In this document: positions 40,726-50,597 of the stretch, piece after piece
Numbering within the stretch: position 1 is the first letter of the stretch
Layout of the letters: every line of letters starts with the position of its first letter
Origin: JBMORL01 sp049322335
Lineage (GTDB): Bacteria; Bacteroidota; Bacteroidia; Flavobacteriales_D; UBA2798
DNA length: 64,000 nt
Direction of reading: 5' to 3'
NCBI GenBank assembly: GCA_049322335.1
Contig: JBMORL010000092.1
Span: forward strand, 20,352-84,351
The notes under the pieces: generated by a model
Seen by the model: the letters and a program-made list of their open reading frames with translations, nothing else
The model's database searches: none
Told to the model about the DNA's origin: nothing
Position numbers and translations under genes: made by a program

Positions 40726-42510
40726 ATGACACGTTTTAAAACACTTCACGGATTATTAGGAATAGCCCTGCTGCTGGCAGGAGTTATTTTCATTTATCTC
40801 GGGTATACCAGTAAAACCATTGTAGATGAATTCAAAATTTACTGGATGTTTACGTTTAGTGCGCTTATACTCGGATTGATTATTTGTGCCCATGAAAAAG
40901 GAATTCATCTCGCCACTTATATTGCCCGGATTTTTACCGGGTCGCTGTTTATTGTTTCGGGATTGATAAAAGCCAACGACCCGAAAGGATTCGGCTACAA
41001 ACTCGAAGAATATTTTAACGAACATTCTCTCGGGCCTTTCTGGGAAAACTTTTACGATTATGCCCTGCCTTTAGCCATTTTAATTGCCGCTGTAGAAATA
41101 CTTCTTGGCCTGGCCGTACTGGTAGGTGGAAAAGCACGGCTAACGTCATGGACACTGCTGGCAATGGCACTTTTCTTTGCCTGGCTCACTCATTTTACCG
41201 CCACCTGCATCTCCGACCGCGAAGCTTTTATGGCGATGTCGTCAGAAAAAACACTGAAGATCGAAGAGCAGTTCAAACCGCAATATGAAAAAGCAAAAGA
41301 AGGCTGTGGCGATTATTACGATTATAAAGATGAAGTGATAGACAGCACCTATACACCAGATGACATAGCAGGAATAACAAACTGTAATAAACTGGTTGCC
41401 GAAGTAGATACGCTGAAAAAACGCGAACTGGCCAAAATAGGAAGTTTTGATAAAGCCTGCGTGGATGATTGCGGGTGCTTTGGCGATGCACTGAAAGGTT
41501 CTGTGGGAAGATCACTTACTCCCTGGGAATCGTTTTATAAAGATATTATGCTGTTGTTTTTTGTATTGGTGCTGGTAGTTCAGCAGGGAAAAATAAAACT
41601 CAACAATAACCGTGACGACCTGGTCATTCTTACTCTATCGCTCCTTGCTATTTCTTTTTTTGCCGGTGGCCTGTTCGGCTGGATGTGGCCTACTTATTTT
41701 ACGGCCATTGCTGTTTTGCTGTATTGGATGGTGAAACAGTATTACATCAAAAAAATCGGTAACGAATGGACTATCGCAATTGTTTTTGCTGCCTGGTGTT
41801 TTGGTTTTACTTTTTATTGCAAACACTATCTTCCTGTAAAAGATTTTCGTCCCTATGCAGTTGGAAAAGACCTGATAGAAGAACGAACTGATATTTCTCC
41901 CAAACAAACGTTTATCTATATTCTGAAAGACAAAAAAACAGGTGTAGTCGATTCACTGGAAGCATTTCCTGAAAATTACGAAGCGAATTACGAATACATG
42001 GGATTCACTACCAAAGTTATTGAACCCGGAAAAGATGCTCCTGCCCGCGATTTCAGCATCAGCGTAATGGGAACCGGTGAAGAAATCACTGATTCGGTTC
42101 TTAATATGCAAAAAGTAATTTTCATTGTAGCCTACAATATAAAAACCACCCACACCGAAGCCATGAAGGAACTGGTGGTTTTGAATGAAGAACTGAAAAA
42201 AGCCGGCCATAACGTGTTTTGCCTTACTGCTTCTCCCGAAGAAGAGGTGCTGGAAGCAGAAAAGGAATTCGGAAAAGGCTTGAATTTTTATAACGGTGAC
42301 GAAAAAACATTAAAAACCATGATCCGTTCCAATCCCGGTTTAATGATTTTTACAAGAGAAGAAATTACAGATGAAGCAGAATTGAAAAAAAGACAAAAAC
42401 TGATGGAGGAGAACCGTGCTGTTTTTCCTGCTCACCGACTTGTTTCGCGCGCCATGTGGCCCGGAACAGCATTGCCCGACCTTGATGAACTAAACGAACA
42501 CCTGAAATAA
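40726..42510 (+). CDS. DoxX/MauE-type membrane protein with thioredoxin-like tail (BT_3928 type)
   Basis: A 594-residue protein. N-terminal helices of DoxX type (~45-165, SGLIKANDPKGFGYKLEEYF), then a Cys-rich loop (CVDDCGCFGDALKG), further helices (~265-345), and a C-terminal soluble part (~430-594; DAPARDFSISVMGTGEEITD) of thioredoxin/peroxiredoxin-like fold without a CxxC. Proteins of this kind are thought to handle electrons or disulfides at the membrane; the role is not established. It lies 8 bp before the ABC permease. Confidence 0.72.
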   Translation: MTRFKTLHGLLGIALLLAGVIFIYLGYTSKTIVDEFKIYWMFTFSALILGLIICAHEKGIHLATYIARIFTGSLFIVSGLIKANDPKGFGYKLEEYFNEHSLGPFWENFYDYALPLAILIAAVEILLGLAVLVGGKARLTSWTLLAMALFFAWLTHFTATCISDREAFMAMSSEKTLKIEEQFKPQYEKAKEGCGDYYDYKDEVIDSTYTPDDIAGITNCNKLVAEVDTLKKRELAKIGSFDKACVDDCGCFGDALKGSVGRSLTPWESFYKDIMLLFFVLVLVVQQGKIKLNNNRDDLVILTLSLLAISFFAGGLFGWMWPTYFTAIAVLLYWMVKQYYIKKIGNEWTIAIVFAAWCFGFTFYCKHYLPVKDFRPYAVGKDLIEERTDISPKQTFIYILKDKKTGVVDSLEAFPENYEANYEYMGFTTKVIEPGKDAPARDFSISVMGTGEEITDSVLNMQKVIFIVAYNIKTTHTEAMKELVVLNEELKKAGHNVFCLTASPEEEVLEAEKEFGKGLNFYNGDEKTLKTMIRSNPGLMIFTREEITDEAELKKRQKLMEENRAVFPAHRLVSRAMWPGTALPDLDELNEHLK

Positions 42511-42518
42511 AACATAAA

Positions 42519-43835
42519 GTGCTGCGGTTTGTATTTAAAAAGTTGATGTATGGTTTCCTCGTTTTGTTCGGGGTGGTAACAGTTATCTTTTTTCTTTTCC
42601 ATGCCAAGCCGGGAGATCCTGCCCGTATGCGCGGAGGAAAACATGTAGACGACAATACCATAAAAATGATCGAGCGCGACCTCGGGCTCGATCTTCCCAT
42701 ATACCAGCAATACCTGATGTTTCTCAATGATATTTCACCGCTTTCCATCAATAGTAATAATCCCGAAAGCCGTTTGTACCTCGACACTTCAAAATATACC
42801 TACAGCGAATTATTTTCAGTAGGTGGCGAACGGGTGTTGGTTTTTAAATATCCCTACTTCGGAAGAAGCTACCGAACCGATAGAAAAGTCTCTGATATTA
42901 TTTACGACACGTTACCATTAACCATGCTCCTTGCATTCAGCGCCATGATTATTGCCACCATACTGGGAATTTTGCTTGGCATTATCTCCGCTTTAAATCA
43001 AAATACATTTCTCGATAATTTTAACCTGGTCGGTTCCGTGTTGGGCATGTCGCTGCCCTCGCATTATGCTGCGTTGGTCATACAAATGATCGCGTCCACT
43101 ATCTGGTTCGAAACCACTTTAATTCCGCAAATGCCGATTTACCTCTTTGCTGCGGGAATTATTTTCGGAATTATTTTCAACGGGCTGCATAATAAAACAC
43201 GAATCGTGAAATCTTTCTCTGTACGATTCATGTTTGAACTCGGATTAAAAGGTTTTACATTCGGAATATTGTATTGGTTTATCGGTATAGCCATCAACGG
43301 AATGGTAGGATACGAAATGCTTCCGCTTATCGATTTATATTTTAATCTTCCCGGTACCGATCTGGTGGGAGTAGGCTCGCTGGAAGAAGTAGATGATATG
43401 ACCGGTGAGATTTATAACCGATGGGATAATCTTATTCTTCCTGCCATTACACTTGGCATCCGGCCGTTAGCTATCGTAATGCAACTCACGCGTAGTTCTA
43501 TGCTTGATGTTTTATCGCAGGATTATATCCGCACCGCCAAGGCAAAAGGTGTTTCTGAATATGATGTGATCGTTGTTCACGCCCTCAAAAATGCGTTGAA
43601 TCCCGTTATCACTGCCATCTCCGGCTGGTTCGCCTCACTGCTGGCAGGTGCGGTGTTTGTAGAAAACGTTTTCGGATGGAACGGGATAGGAAAAGAAGTG
43701 TTTGACTCGGTATTTTATGACGATTTCCCCACAGCATCCGGATGTGTGCTGGTGATTGCTATTTTCTTTGTAGTGATCAATATCCTCGTAGACATCGCTT
43801 ACGGAATACTTGACCCCAGAATACGTTTACGATAA
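42519..43835 (+). CDS. Orphan ABC transporter permease, DppB/OppB family
   Basis: A 438-residue protein that starts at GTG 42519. It has several helices, with MLRFVFKKLMYGFLVLFGVV at the start and the EAA-like loop (YIRTAKAKGVSEYDVIVVHALKNALNP) and LAGAVFVENVFGWNGIGKEV of oligopeptide/nickel permeases. A long insert (~60-105 and ~200-290) makes it longer than usual family members. No second permease, ATPase or binding protein is nearby, so its partners must be elsewhere. Confidence 0.82.
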   Translation: MLRFVFKKLMYGFLVLFGVVTVIFFLFHAKPGDPARMRGGKHVDDNTIKMIERDLGLDLPIYQQYLMFLNDISPLSINSNNPESRLYLDTSKYTYSELFSVGGERVLVFKYPYFGRSYRTDRKVSDIIYDTLPLTMLLAFSAMIIATILGILLGIISALNQNTFLDNFNLVGSVLGMSLPSHYAALVIQMIASTIWFETTLIPQMPIYLFAAGIIFGIIFNGLHNKTRIVKSFSVRFMFELGLKGFTFGILYWFIGIAINGMVGYEMLPLIDLYFNLPGTDLVGVGSLEEVDDMTGEIYNRWDNLILPAITLGIRPLAIVMQLTRSSMLDVLSQDYIRTAKAKGVSEYDVIVVHALKNALNPVITAISGWFASLLAGAVFVENVFGWNGIGKEVFDSVFYDDFPTASGCVLVIAIFFVVINILVDIAYGILDPRIRLR

Positions 43836-44596
43836 TGAGAAAAAAAATTGTTGCCGGAAACTGGAAAATGAATTTAAGCTGCCACGAAGCAACAGCCCTG
43901 TTTTCGCAAATACTGGAATTTACAGAAGAATTTCCAAAAAATACGGAAGTGGTAATATGCCCGCCATTTCTTTACATTAAAGAATTTGCCAAAAAAGTTT
44001 CATCTTCAAAAATCGTCAGCATTGGTGCACAAAATTGCCACTTCGGAAATGATGGTGCTTTCACAGGAGAAATTTCTGCTGAAATGCTCAAATCGGCAGG
44101 CGCCAAGTATTGTATTATCGGGCACTCCGAACGAAGACTCATATTTGGCGAAACAGATGAAACCGTAAATAAAAAAACAATAAAAGCACTGGAAGTTTCA
44201 CTTAATGCTATTGTGTGCGTTGGCGAAACACTTACTATCCGCGAACAAAACGGCCATTTTCCTTATGTGGAACAACAGGTAAAATCTGCACTCGCCAGTA
44301 TTCCTGCCGAAAAACTTTCAAAAATTATCATTGCCTACGAACCGGTGTGGGCTATTGGCACAGGAAAAACAGCCACGCCACAACAGGCACAGGAAATGCA
44401 TGCGTTTATCAGGAATATCATTTCCGTTTTATATGATTCTTCTGCAGCTGAAACTATACTTATTCTTTACGGAGGAAGCTGCAATGCTGAAAATGCAAAA
44501 AGCCTTTTTGAATGTCACGATGTAGATGGTGGCCTTATTGGCGGAGCCTCATTAAAAGCCGGTTCTTTTATACAGGTTATTAAATCGGCAGGATAA
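43835..44596 (+). CDS. tpiA: Triosephosphate isomerase
   Basis: A 253-residue TIM barrel with KIVAGNWKMN (substrate Asn/Lys), IGHSERR (catalytic His) and IAYEPVWAIGTGKTAT (catalytic Glu), and GLIGGASLKAGSF at the end. Interconverts DHAP and glyceraldehyde 3-phosphate in glycolysis. Its start overlaps the permease stop, and its stop overlaps the prmA start by one base (TAATG). Confidence 0.97.
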   Translation: MRKKIVAGNWKMNLSCHEATALFSQILEFTEEFPKNTEVVICPPFLYIKEFAKKVSSSKIVSIGAQNCHFGNDGAFTGEISAEMLKSAGAKYCIIGHSERRLIFGETDETVNKKTIKALEVSLNAIVCVGETLTIREQNGHFPYVEQQVKSALASIPAEKLSKIIIAYEPVWAIGTGKTATPQQAQEMHAFIRNIISVLYDSSAAETILILYGGSCNAENAKSLFECHDVDGGLIGGASLKAGSFIQVIKSAG

Positions 44597-45429
44597 TGAA
44601 TTACGTTGGCCTTGTAGTAAAGGTGCATCCCGTTATGCCGGGCCGCGATATTCTCATCAGCGAACTGGCCGATGCAGGATGCGAAAGTTTTTCAGAGTCG
44701 GCTGAGGGTTTTGAAGCCTGGATACCCGCTTCAGATTTTAACAGCGAAAAGATCAGTGAAGTTTTCAGAAAATTCGAAAATGAATTTCATATCTCTTTTT
44801 CCGAAAAACAAATTCCTGCACAAAACTGGAACAGCGAATGGGAATCGAATTTTTCTCCCATCGAAGTTGATAAAAAACTACTCATCCGCGCGCCCTTTCA
44901 TCCCACACAAAGCGGTTTTGAATTAGAAGTGGTTATTCGGCCACAGATGTCATTTGGCACCGGCCATCATGAAACCACCTGGCTGATGGCAGATCAGCTG
45001 ATGGAAAAAGACATCGCGGGAAACACTGTTCTCGATATGGGCTGTGGTACAGGAATTCTTGCCATTGTTGCCGAAAAACGGGGTGCCGGCAGCATTTTAG
45101 CCGTTGACATTGATGAATGGTCGTATGAAAATACGCTCGAAAATGTTAAAATGAACAGCTGCACCCGCATTATTGTTGAAAAAGGAGGGGCCGAACGCAT
45201 AAAAGGAAAACATTTTCAGTTTATTTTAGCCAATATCAATCTCAATGTACTTTTAGCCGATATGGCGGCTTATTCTCAGTCACTCCTGCAGGGAGGAACG
45301 ATCCTGTTCAGCGGATTGTTCACTACCAATGTGGCTGAGTTAAGGACAGCGGCTGAAAAATCAGGCCTGGCTTTTGCAGGTATGAAAGAAAAGAACAATT
45401 GGGTGGTGGTTGAATTTCAAAAAAAATGA
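44596..45429 (+). CDS. prmA: Ribosomal protein L11 methyltransferase
   Basis: A 277-residue protein with a short N-terminal substrate-binding domain and a SAM-methyltransferase domain from ~125: MSFGTGHHETTWLMADQL, VLDMGCGTGILAI, SILAVDIDEWSYENTLENV, FILANINLNVLL (NxNL). Trimethylates L11. It is translationally linked to tpiA and overlaps the next gene by 4 bp, an arrangement common in this phylum. Confidence 0.92.
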   Translation: MNYVGLVVKVHPVMPGRDILISELADAGCESFSESAEGFEAWIPASDFNSEKISEVFRKFENEFHISFSEKQIPAQNWNSEWESNFSPIEVDKKLLIRAPFHPTQSGFELEVVIRPQMSFGTGHHETTWLMADQLMEKDIAGNTVLDMGCGTGILAIVAEKRGAGSILAVDIDEWSYENTLENVKMNSCTRIIVEKGGAERIKGKHFQFILANINLNVLLADMAAYSQSLLQGGTILFSGLFTTNVAELRTAAEKSGLAFAGMKEKNNWVVVEFQKK

Positions 45430-48400
45430 AAATGGTGATCAGAAAAATCCTGTTTCCTGTATTCTTATTTTTTGTTGCCGGACAGTTACCGGCACAAACT
45501 TCTTTTCCTGCCGATCCCGAAAAGTATATCGAAGAAGCAGAAAAGTTCATGGGACAATATGACCGCAAAGAGGCTAAAAACTTTATAGATGAATTCAAGC
45601 CCCTGTGGCTAGGTGTTCCCTCGAACATAAAAAGCGATGTGTATCAATATTCCAATACCCTTGTTGGAAAAGGAGCCAAACCTTATCCCGAGTTCTGGGC
45701 CTATCTCACTTCCATCAAAAAAATGGCAGAAAATAACCTGCTGAATTCCGTTTATGAAGGATGGAAAAATACACTCACCAAAACACTTGACGCCCGCGAT
45801 AAAAAACAGTATTCCGAATTTCTCGTTTTCAGTATGGGTTTTTTTAAGGATGGTTTTATCTACAACACTACCAGCCAGCAATGGAAAACCACCGGAAGCG
45901 ATTATAAATTCGATTACGACAATAACCAGCCACGAATCACTTATTCCAAAACCGACCTGAAATGCTATGCTAAAAATGACAGTTCGGTAGTTTATGGAAC
46001 ATCGGGCGTTTTACTGCCCCTCAAAGAACGTTTTGACGGGAAAGGCGGAACGCTTACCTGGGAACGCGCAGGATTAAAAAAAGATGAAACCTGGGCTGAC
46101 CTGAAAAAATATGATGTGCGGTTAAACTCCGTGGGATTTGATGCGGACTCGGTGGTGTTTCACACGCCCTATTTTAAAATGCCTCTTTCGGGAAAAGTGA
46201 ATGAAAAAATTGTTTCACTTCCCAAAACACAGGCAGCTACTTTTCCTCAGTTCCAGTCGTACAGCCGGAGACTATTCATCAAAAATATTTTTCCGAATAT
46301 TGATTATGAAGGCGGATTCCAGATGCAGGGGGCCAGCTTACTCGGTTATGGTACATCAACAGAAATGGCGCAGATCATTCTTTATCGTAACAATGTTAAA
46401 TTCATGAAATCGCTTTCCACGCTCTTCACTATTAAGCCCGAAAGTGTGGATGCCGAAAAGGCGCAGGCCGTTATATACATAGAAAAAGATTCTATCTCCC
46501 ATAACTATCTCAGGTTTAAATTCCAGAAATCTGAAAATAAAGTTACCCTTTCAAGAAATAAAGACGGATTGTCGCAAAGCCCGTTTGCCAATACCTATCA
46601 TAAAATTGACATGTATTTCGAAGCCATTTTCTGGAAGCTGGATGATCCGGTAATGGAAATGGGCTCGCTTTTCGGAAACACAGATAAATCGGCACGGTTT
46701 GAGTCCTCTAATTATTTTTCTATAAACAAATACAACGAACTCCAGGGAATGGATCCCGTTCACCCGATGGTGCCTATCGAACAACTTTCCATCCGGAAAG
46801 ATACTAACCACCTGGCCCTTGCTGACGTGGCTTCGTTTATGGGTAAACCCACCTCGCAAATACTGTCTGTAATCGGTGCACTGAATAACGGTGGTTACAT
46901 TACCTACGACCCGGAAAGCGAAATGATAACCGTAAACAAAAAATTATACGATTACCTGAAAGCACGCGCCAAAAAAATTGACTACGATCCTATTGATTTC
47001 GACTCGGAAATAGAAGGCGCACAAACCAATGCCACACTTAATCTTTTAAGCTACGATCTCACCATCCGGGGAGTGAAACGGGTAAATTTAAGTGACTCAC
47101 AGTTTGTACGGATCTATCCCGATAAACAGGAACTGGTACTGAAGAAAAACCGCGACATAAAGTTCTCGGGAATAGTAAATGCCGGAAGCACCGAATTTTT
47201 CGGAAAAGAATTTTTCTTCAGCTATGCCGATTTTAAAATAGATCTTTTACAATGTGATTCCATGCGGCTGCGGGTTTGGCCTTTTGAAGGAAGAGCAGAT
47301 AAGCAGGTGCGCGTAAAATCCGTTATACGGGGAGTAAAAGGAACAATTACTATCGATGGAAAAGAAAATAAATCGGGATTGAAAAAAGGGTTTGAAAAAT
47401 ACCCTATTCTTAATTCCACCCAACCTACCTATGTTTTTTATAACGATAAAAGCATTCATAAAGGTGTTTACGACAGTTCTACCTTTTATTTTAAGGTGGA
47501 TGCTTTTGTTATGGATAGCCTTGATAATTTCCGGGCAAAATTTCAAAAATTCCCCGGTGAGTTTAAATCAGCAGGAATTTTTCCCGTTTTCCGTGAAGAA
47601 CTTTCCGTACAAAAAGATTATTCACTCGGATTTATCCGCAAAGCTCCGCCTGAAGGATTGAAATTATATGGAGATAAGGCCGTATTTAAAAATGAAATAC
47701 GCCTTTCCAATAAAGGTTTGCAGGCTGATGGAGTAGTTAACTTCTTAACGGCCACAGCTGAATCGAATGCCTTTACATTATTCCCTGATTCTTTGGCCGG
47801 ATTGGCCCAGAAATTTGTGAACATCGAACAAAAAGCCCCGCATGAAGTTCCCGATGTAAAAGGTGTGCAAACCTATGTGCGCTATGTGCCGAAACAAAAA
47901 GTAATGTATGCTTCTTCCACCGATTCATTGATTAATTTCTTTGGGAATAACGGAACAAAACTAAAAGGAACGCTCGCCCTCCGCCCCGAAGGAATGACAG
48001 GAAGAGGAAGAATGTATTTCGAAAAAGCAGAAATAAGTTCGCGGAATTTTAAATACAAAACAAAAATAATTGATGCCGATACATCCGCTTTCAAATTGAA
48101 AAATGTGGATACAGAAGGGCTCGCGTTTAAAACCGATAATGTAAATGCACATATCGATTTTGTGAAACGCTATGGCGAATTCAAATCCAACGGTGAAGAA
48201 TCGTTTGTGGAATTTCCCGATAACCAGTATATCTGTTACATGGATCGTTTCAAATGGTTTATGGACTCGGAAGACCTGCAACTGGAATCCGACCGGAAAT
48301 CTTCTTCAGGAAACATTACCATTGATACCGATCTCGACCTGGCCGGTTCCAATTTCTTTTCCACACATCCCGAACAGGATTCACTCAATTTTATGGCGCC

Positions 48401-49877
48401 AAAAGCCAGATTCGACCTTAAAAATAAAATTATCCGTTGTACTAACGTAGAGTTCATTACCGTAGGTGATGCACGCATTTATCCCGACAGCCAGAAAGTA
48501 ACCATCCAGAAAAAAGCCAAGATGGAAACGCTGTACAACGCTAAAATTATTGCCAACAACATTACCAAATACCACACCATCTTTAATGCGCGTGTAGACA
48601 TAAAAGCAAAGAAAAAATACATGGCCGAAGGAGATTATATCTACCGCGATGAAAATAAACTGGAACAAAAAATCCACTTCGCTAATATTTCACTCGACAC
48701 TACTTTCCAAACCTATGCGAAAGGAGATATTAAGGAAGAGGAAAAATTCATGCTCAGCCCCCATTTTGAATACAAGGGTGGAGTAGAGCTGAAAGCCGTG
48801 GATATCGGTTTGAATTTTGACGGGGCAGTAAGATTGGTTCATGCCTGCAACGGAATAAGCAGAAACTGGTTTTCATTCAAATCGGTAATCGATCCGCAGA
48901 ATATTGCCATTCCTGTAAACGATGTGATGGTAAACTTTGAGGGTGGCCTGCTCAGTGCCGGTGTTTCATTAAACACAACACCCGATTCCATTGCAGTTTA
49001 TCCTACTTTCCTCTCGGCCAAACTCAAAAAAGAACACCCCGATCTTTTGAAAACAACCGGTGTGCTGGTGTTTGATAAAAAACTACAGGAATATCAGATT
49101 GCTTCCATAGATAAACTGAAAGAAAGAACCCTGCCCGGAAATTTCCTTGCACTAACAAAAGAAAAATGTGTAATTAACGGTGATGGAAAAATGGATTTCG
49201 GAATGAGTTTCGGGCAGGTTAAGGTAACGCCTATCGGAACCATGACCCACACTTTAGACGATCAGAAAACCACCATGCAGGTTTCCATGTCCATCAATTT
49301 CCCTTTTTCGGAAGATGCAATGGAAAAAGCAGCGGAGAAAATTAATAATTTTCCTGATCTTCAGGCATTTGACTACTCAAAATCAAACTACGAAAAAGCT
49401 CTCCGCGAACTTATAGGGATTGAAAAAGCCGATAAAGTAGTGGCAGATCTTAGCCTTCATGGGGAAGTAAAACGCTTTCCTTCTGAATTAGCGTCTACCA
49501 TTATGATTGCTGATGTGAAGATGGTTTGGAAAAAAGACCTCGGAATCTGGGTGTCTGAAGGCCCCATCGGATTGAGCAATCTCTTTAAAAAACAGGTGTT
49601 TAAGTATGTTTACGGTAAAATTTACCTTAAAAAAGGTGTTAAATCTGATGAAATACGCGTAGTTTTGGCTTTGGACGAGAACACCCTGTACTACTTTTCG
49701 TATAAGAACGAGATGTTAGACGCCTGGTCAACGGATGATAGTTTTAACAAAGTCATCCAGGAAACCAAAGACGACAAAAAGAAGTTTAAGGGTGAAAAAG
49801 GTGAAAAGGATTTTGAGTATCGCTTCGGATCCAACAAAGGCCCCCAGGCGAGATCATGGATTGATTGGGAAAACTAA
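45426..49877 (+). CDS. 1483-residue secreted uncharacterised protein
   Basis: It has a signal peptide (~1-22, ending LPAQT). The N-terminal ~130 residues are helical (YIEEAEKFMGQYDRKEAKNF). The rest is beta-rich with many 'DSxxFxxxxxYFKMPLSG'-like units (DADSVVFHTPYFKMPLSG) and repeated segments of ~60-80 residues, reminiscent of beta-jellyroll or OstA/LptA-like sheets, e.g. KLKGTLALRPEGMTGRGRMY and RNFKYKTKIIDADTSAF. No sorting domain, TonB box or enzyme motif is recognised. It overlaps prmA by 4 bp, so it is expressed with tpiA-prmA. The LPS/envelope role is only an inference from fold impression. Confidence 0.62.
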   Translation: MKMVIRKILFPVFLFFVAGQLPAQTSFPADPEKYIEEAEKFMGQYDRKEAKNFIDEFKPLWLGVPSNIKSDVYQYSNTLVGKGAKPYPEFWAYLTSIKKMAENNLLNSVYEGWKNTLTKTLDARDKKQYSEFLVFSMGFFKDGFIYNTTSQQWKTTGSDYKFDYDNNQPRITYSKTDLKCYAKNDSSVVYGTSGVLLPLKERFDGKGGTLTWERAGLKKDETWADLKKYDVRLNSVGFDADSVVFHTPYFKMPLSGKVNEKIVSLPKTQAATFPQFQSYSRRLFIKNIFPNIDYEGGFQMQGASLLGYGTSTEMAQIILYRNNVKFMKSLSTLFTIKPESVDAEKAQAVIYIEKDSISHNYLRFKFQKSENKVTLSRNKDGLSQSPFANTYHKIDMYFEAIFWKLDDPVMEMGSLFGNTDKSARFESSNYFSINKYNELQGMDPVHPMVPIEQLSIRKDTNHLALADVASFMGKPTSQILSVIGALNNGGYITYDPESEMITVNKKLYDYLKARAKKIDYDPIDFDSEIEGAQTNATLNLLSYDLTIRGVKRVNLSDSQFVRIYPDKQELVLKKNRDIKFSGIVNAGSTEFFGKEFFFSYADFKIDLLQCDSMRLRVWPFEGRADKQVRVKSVIRGVKGTITIDGKENKSGLKKGFEKYPILNSTQPTYVFYNDKSIHKGVYDSSTFYFKVDAFVMDSLDNFRAKFQKFPGEFKSAGIFPVFREELSVQKDYSLGFIRKAPPEGLKLYGDKAVFKNEIRLSNKGLQADGVVNFLTATAESNAFTLFPDSLAGLAQKFVNIEQKAPHEVPDVKGVQTYVRYVPKQKVMYASSTDSLINFFGNNGTKLKGTLALRPEGMTGRGRMYFEKAEISSRNFKYKTKIIDADTSAFKLKNVDTEGLAFKTDNVNAHIDFVKRYGEFKSNGEESFVEFPDNQYICYMDRFKWFMDSEDLQLESDRKSSSGNITIDTDLDLAGSNFFSTHPEQDSLNFMAPKARFDLKNKIIRCTNVEFITVGDARIYPDSQKVTIQKKAKMETLYNAKIIANNITKYHTIFNARVDIKAKKKYMAEGDYIYRDENKLEQKIHFANISLDTTFQTYAKGDIKEEEKFMLSPHFEYKGGVELKAVDIGLNFDGAVRLVHACNGISRNWFSFKSVIDPQNIAIPVNDVMVNFEGGLLSAGVSLNTTPDSIAVYPTFLSAKLKKEHPDLLKTTGVLVFDKKLQEYQIASIDKLKERTLPGNFLALTKEKCVINGDGKMDFGMSFGQVKVTPIGTMTHTLDDQKTTMQVSMSINFPFSEDAMEKAAEKINNFPDLQAFDYSKSNYEKALRELIGIEKADKVVADLSLHGEVKRFPSELASTIMIADVKMVWKKDLGIWVSEGPIGLSNLFKKQVFKYVYGKIYLKKGVKSDEIRVVLALDENTLYYFSYKNEMLDAWSTDDSFNKVIQETKDDKKKFKGEKGEKDFEYRFGSNKGPQARSWIDWEN

Positions 49878-49886
49878 ACCAAAAGC

Positions 49887-50534
49887 ATGGAACAGATCTT
49901 TACCGAGTACAATGTTCTGGCCGTTTTAACTGCCTACCTGATAGGATCAATCCCTACTGCGTTATGGGTGGGAAAGATTTTTTACGGTATCAACATCCGC
50001 GAACACGGAAGTGGTAATTCGGGGGCTACCAATACGTTTCGTGTATTGGGAAAAGTAGCCGGTACTTTTGTTTTGTTATTCGATATTGCCAAAGGCCTGG
50101 GCACTGTTGCTCTTTTGGCCTGGTTCAATCCGTTTGAAGCCGAAACATGGGAGCAGGTGAATTTTAAACTGGTGGTTGGAACCATTGCGGTAATCGGACA
50201 TATTTTCCCTCTTTATGCCCGTTTCAAAGGAGGAAAAGGTGTTGCCACATTGCTGGGTGTAGTTATCGCCCTTCACTGGCAGGCCGCCCTTATCAGCCTT
50301 GGTATTTTCCTTATTATTTTCCTGGCCACCCGTTATGTTTCCCTCGGATCGATGATAACGGCCATGTGCTTTCCGTTCCTGCTCTTTATCTTCTTCCGCC
50401 CGGCCCCGCTGTCATTCATCTACTTTGCTATGGCTATTGCTGTCCTCGTTCTTATCACCCACCAAAAGAACATCGAAAGGCTCATGCGGAAGGAAGAAAA
50501 CCGTATGAATATAAAGATTCGTAAAAGAGCCTAA
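49887..50534 (+). CDS. plsY: Acyl-phosphate glycerol-3-phosphate acyltransferase
   Basis: A 215-residue, five-helix membrane protein with GSIPTALWVGKIFYGINIRE, GSGNSGATNTFRVLG and RFKGGKGVATLLG, the three conserved PlsY loops. It adds the first acyl chain to glycerol 3-phosphate in phospholipid synthesis. It starts 9 bp after the giant gene. Confidence 0.94.
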   Translation: MEQIFTEYNVLAVLTAYLIGSIPTALWVGKIFYGINIREHGSGNSGATNTFRVLGKVAGTFVLLFDIAKGLGTVALLAWFNPFEAETWEQVNFKLVVGTIAVIGHIFPLYARFKGGKGVATLLGVVIALHWQAALISLGIFLIIFLATRYVSLGSMITAMCFPFLLFIFFRPAPLSFIYFAMAIAVLVLITHQKNIERLMRKEENRMNIKIRKRA

Positions 50535-50597
50535 AAAGGGTATAAAAATTTCAACTAACTTTAGTCTTTGGTGTACAGGTGTTAAAGTGCCGCACGG

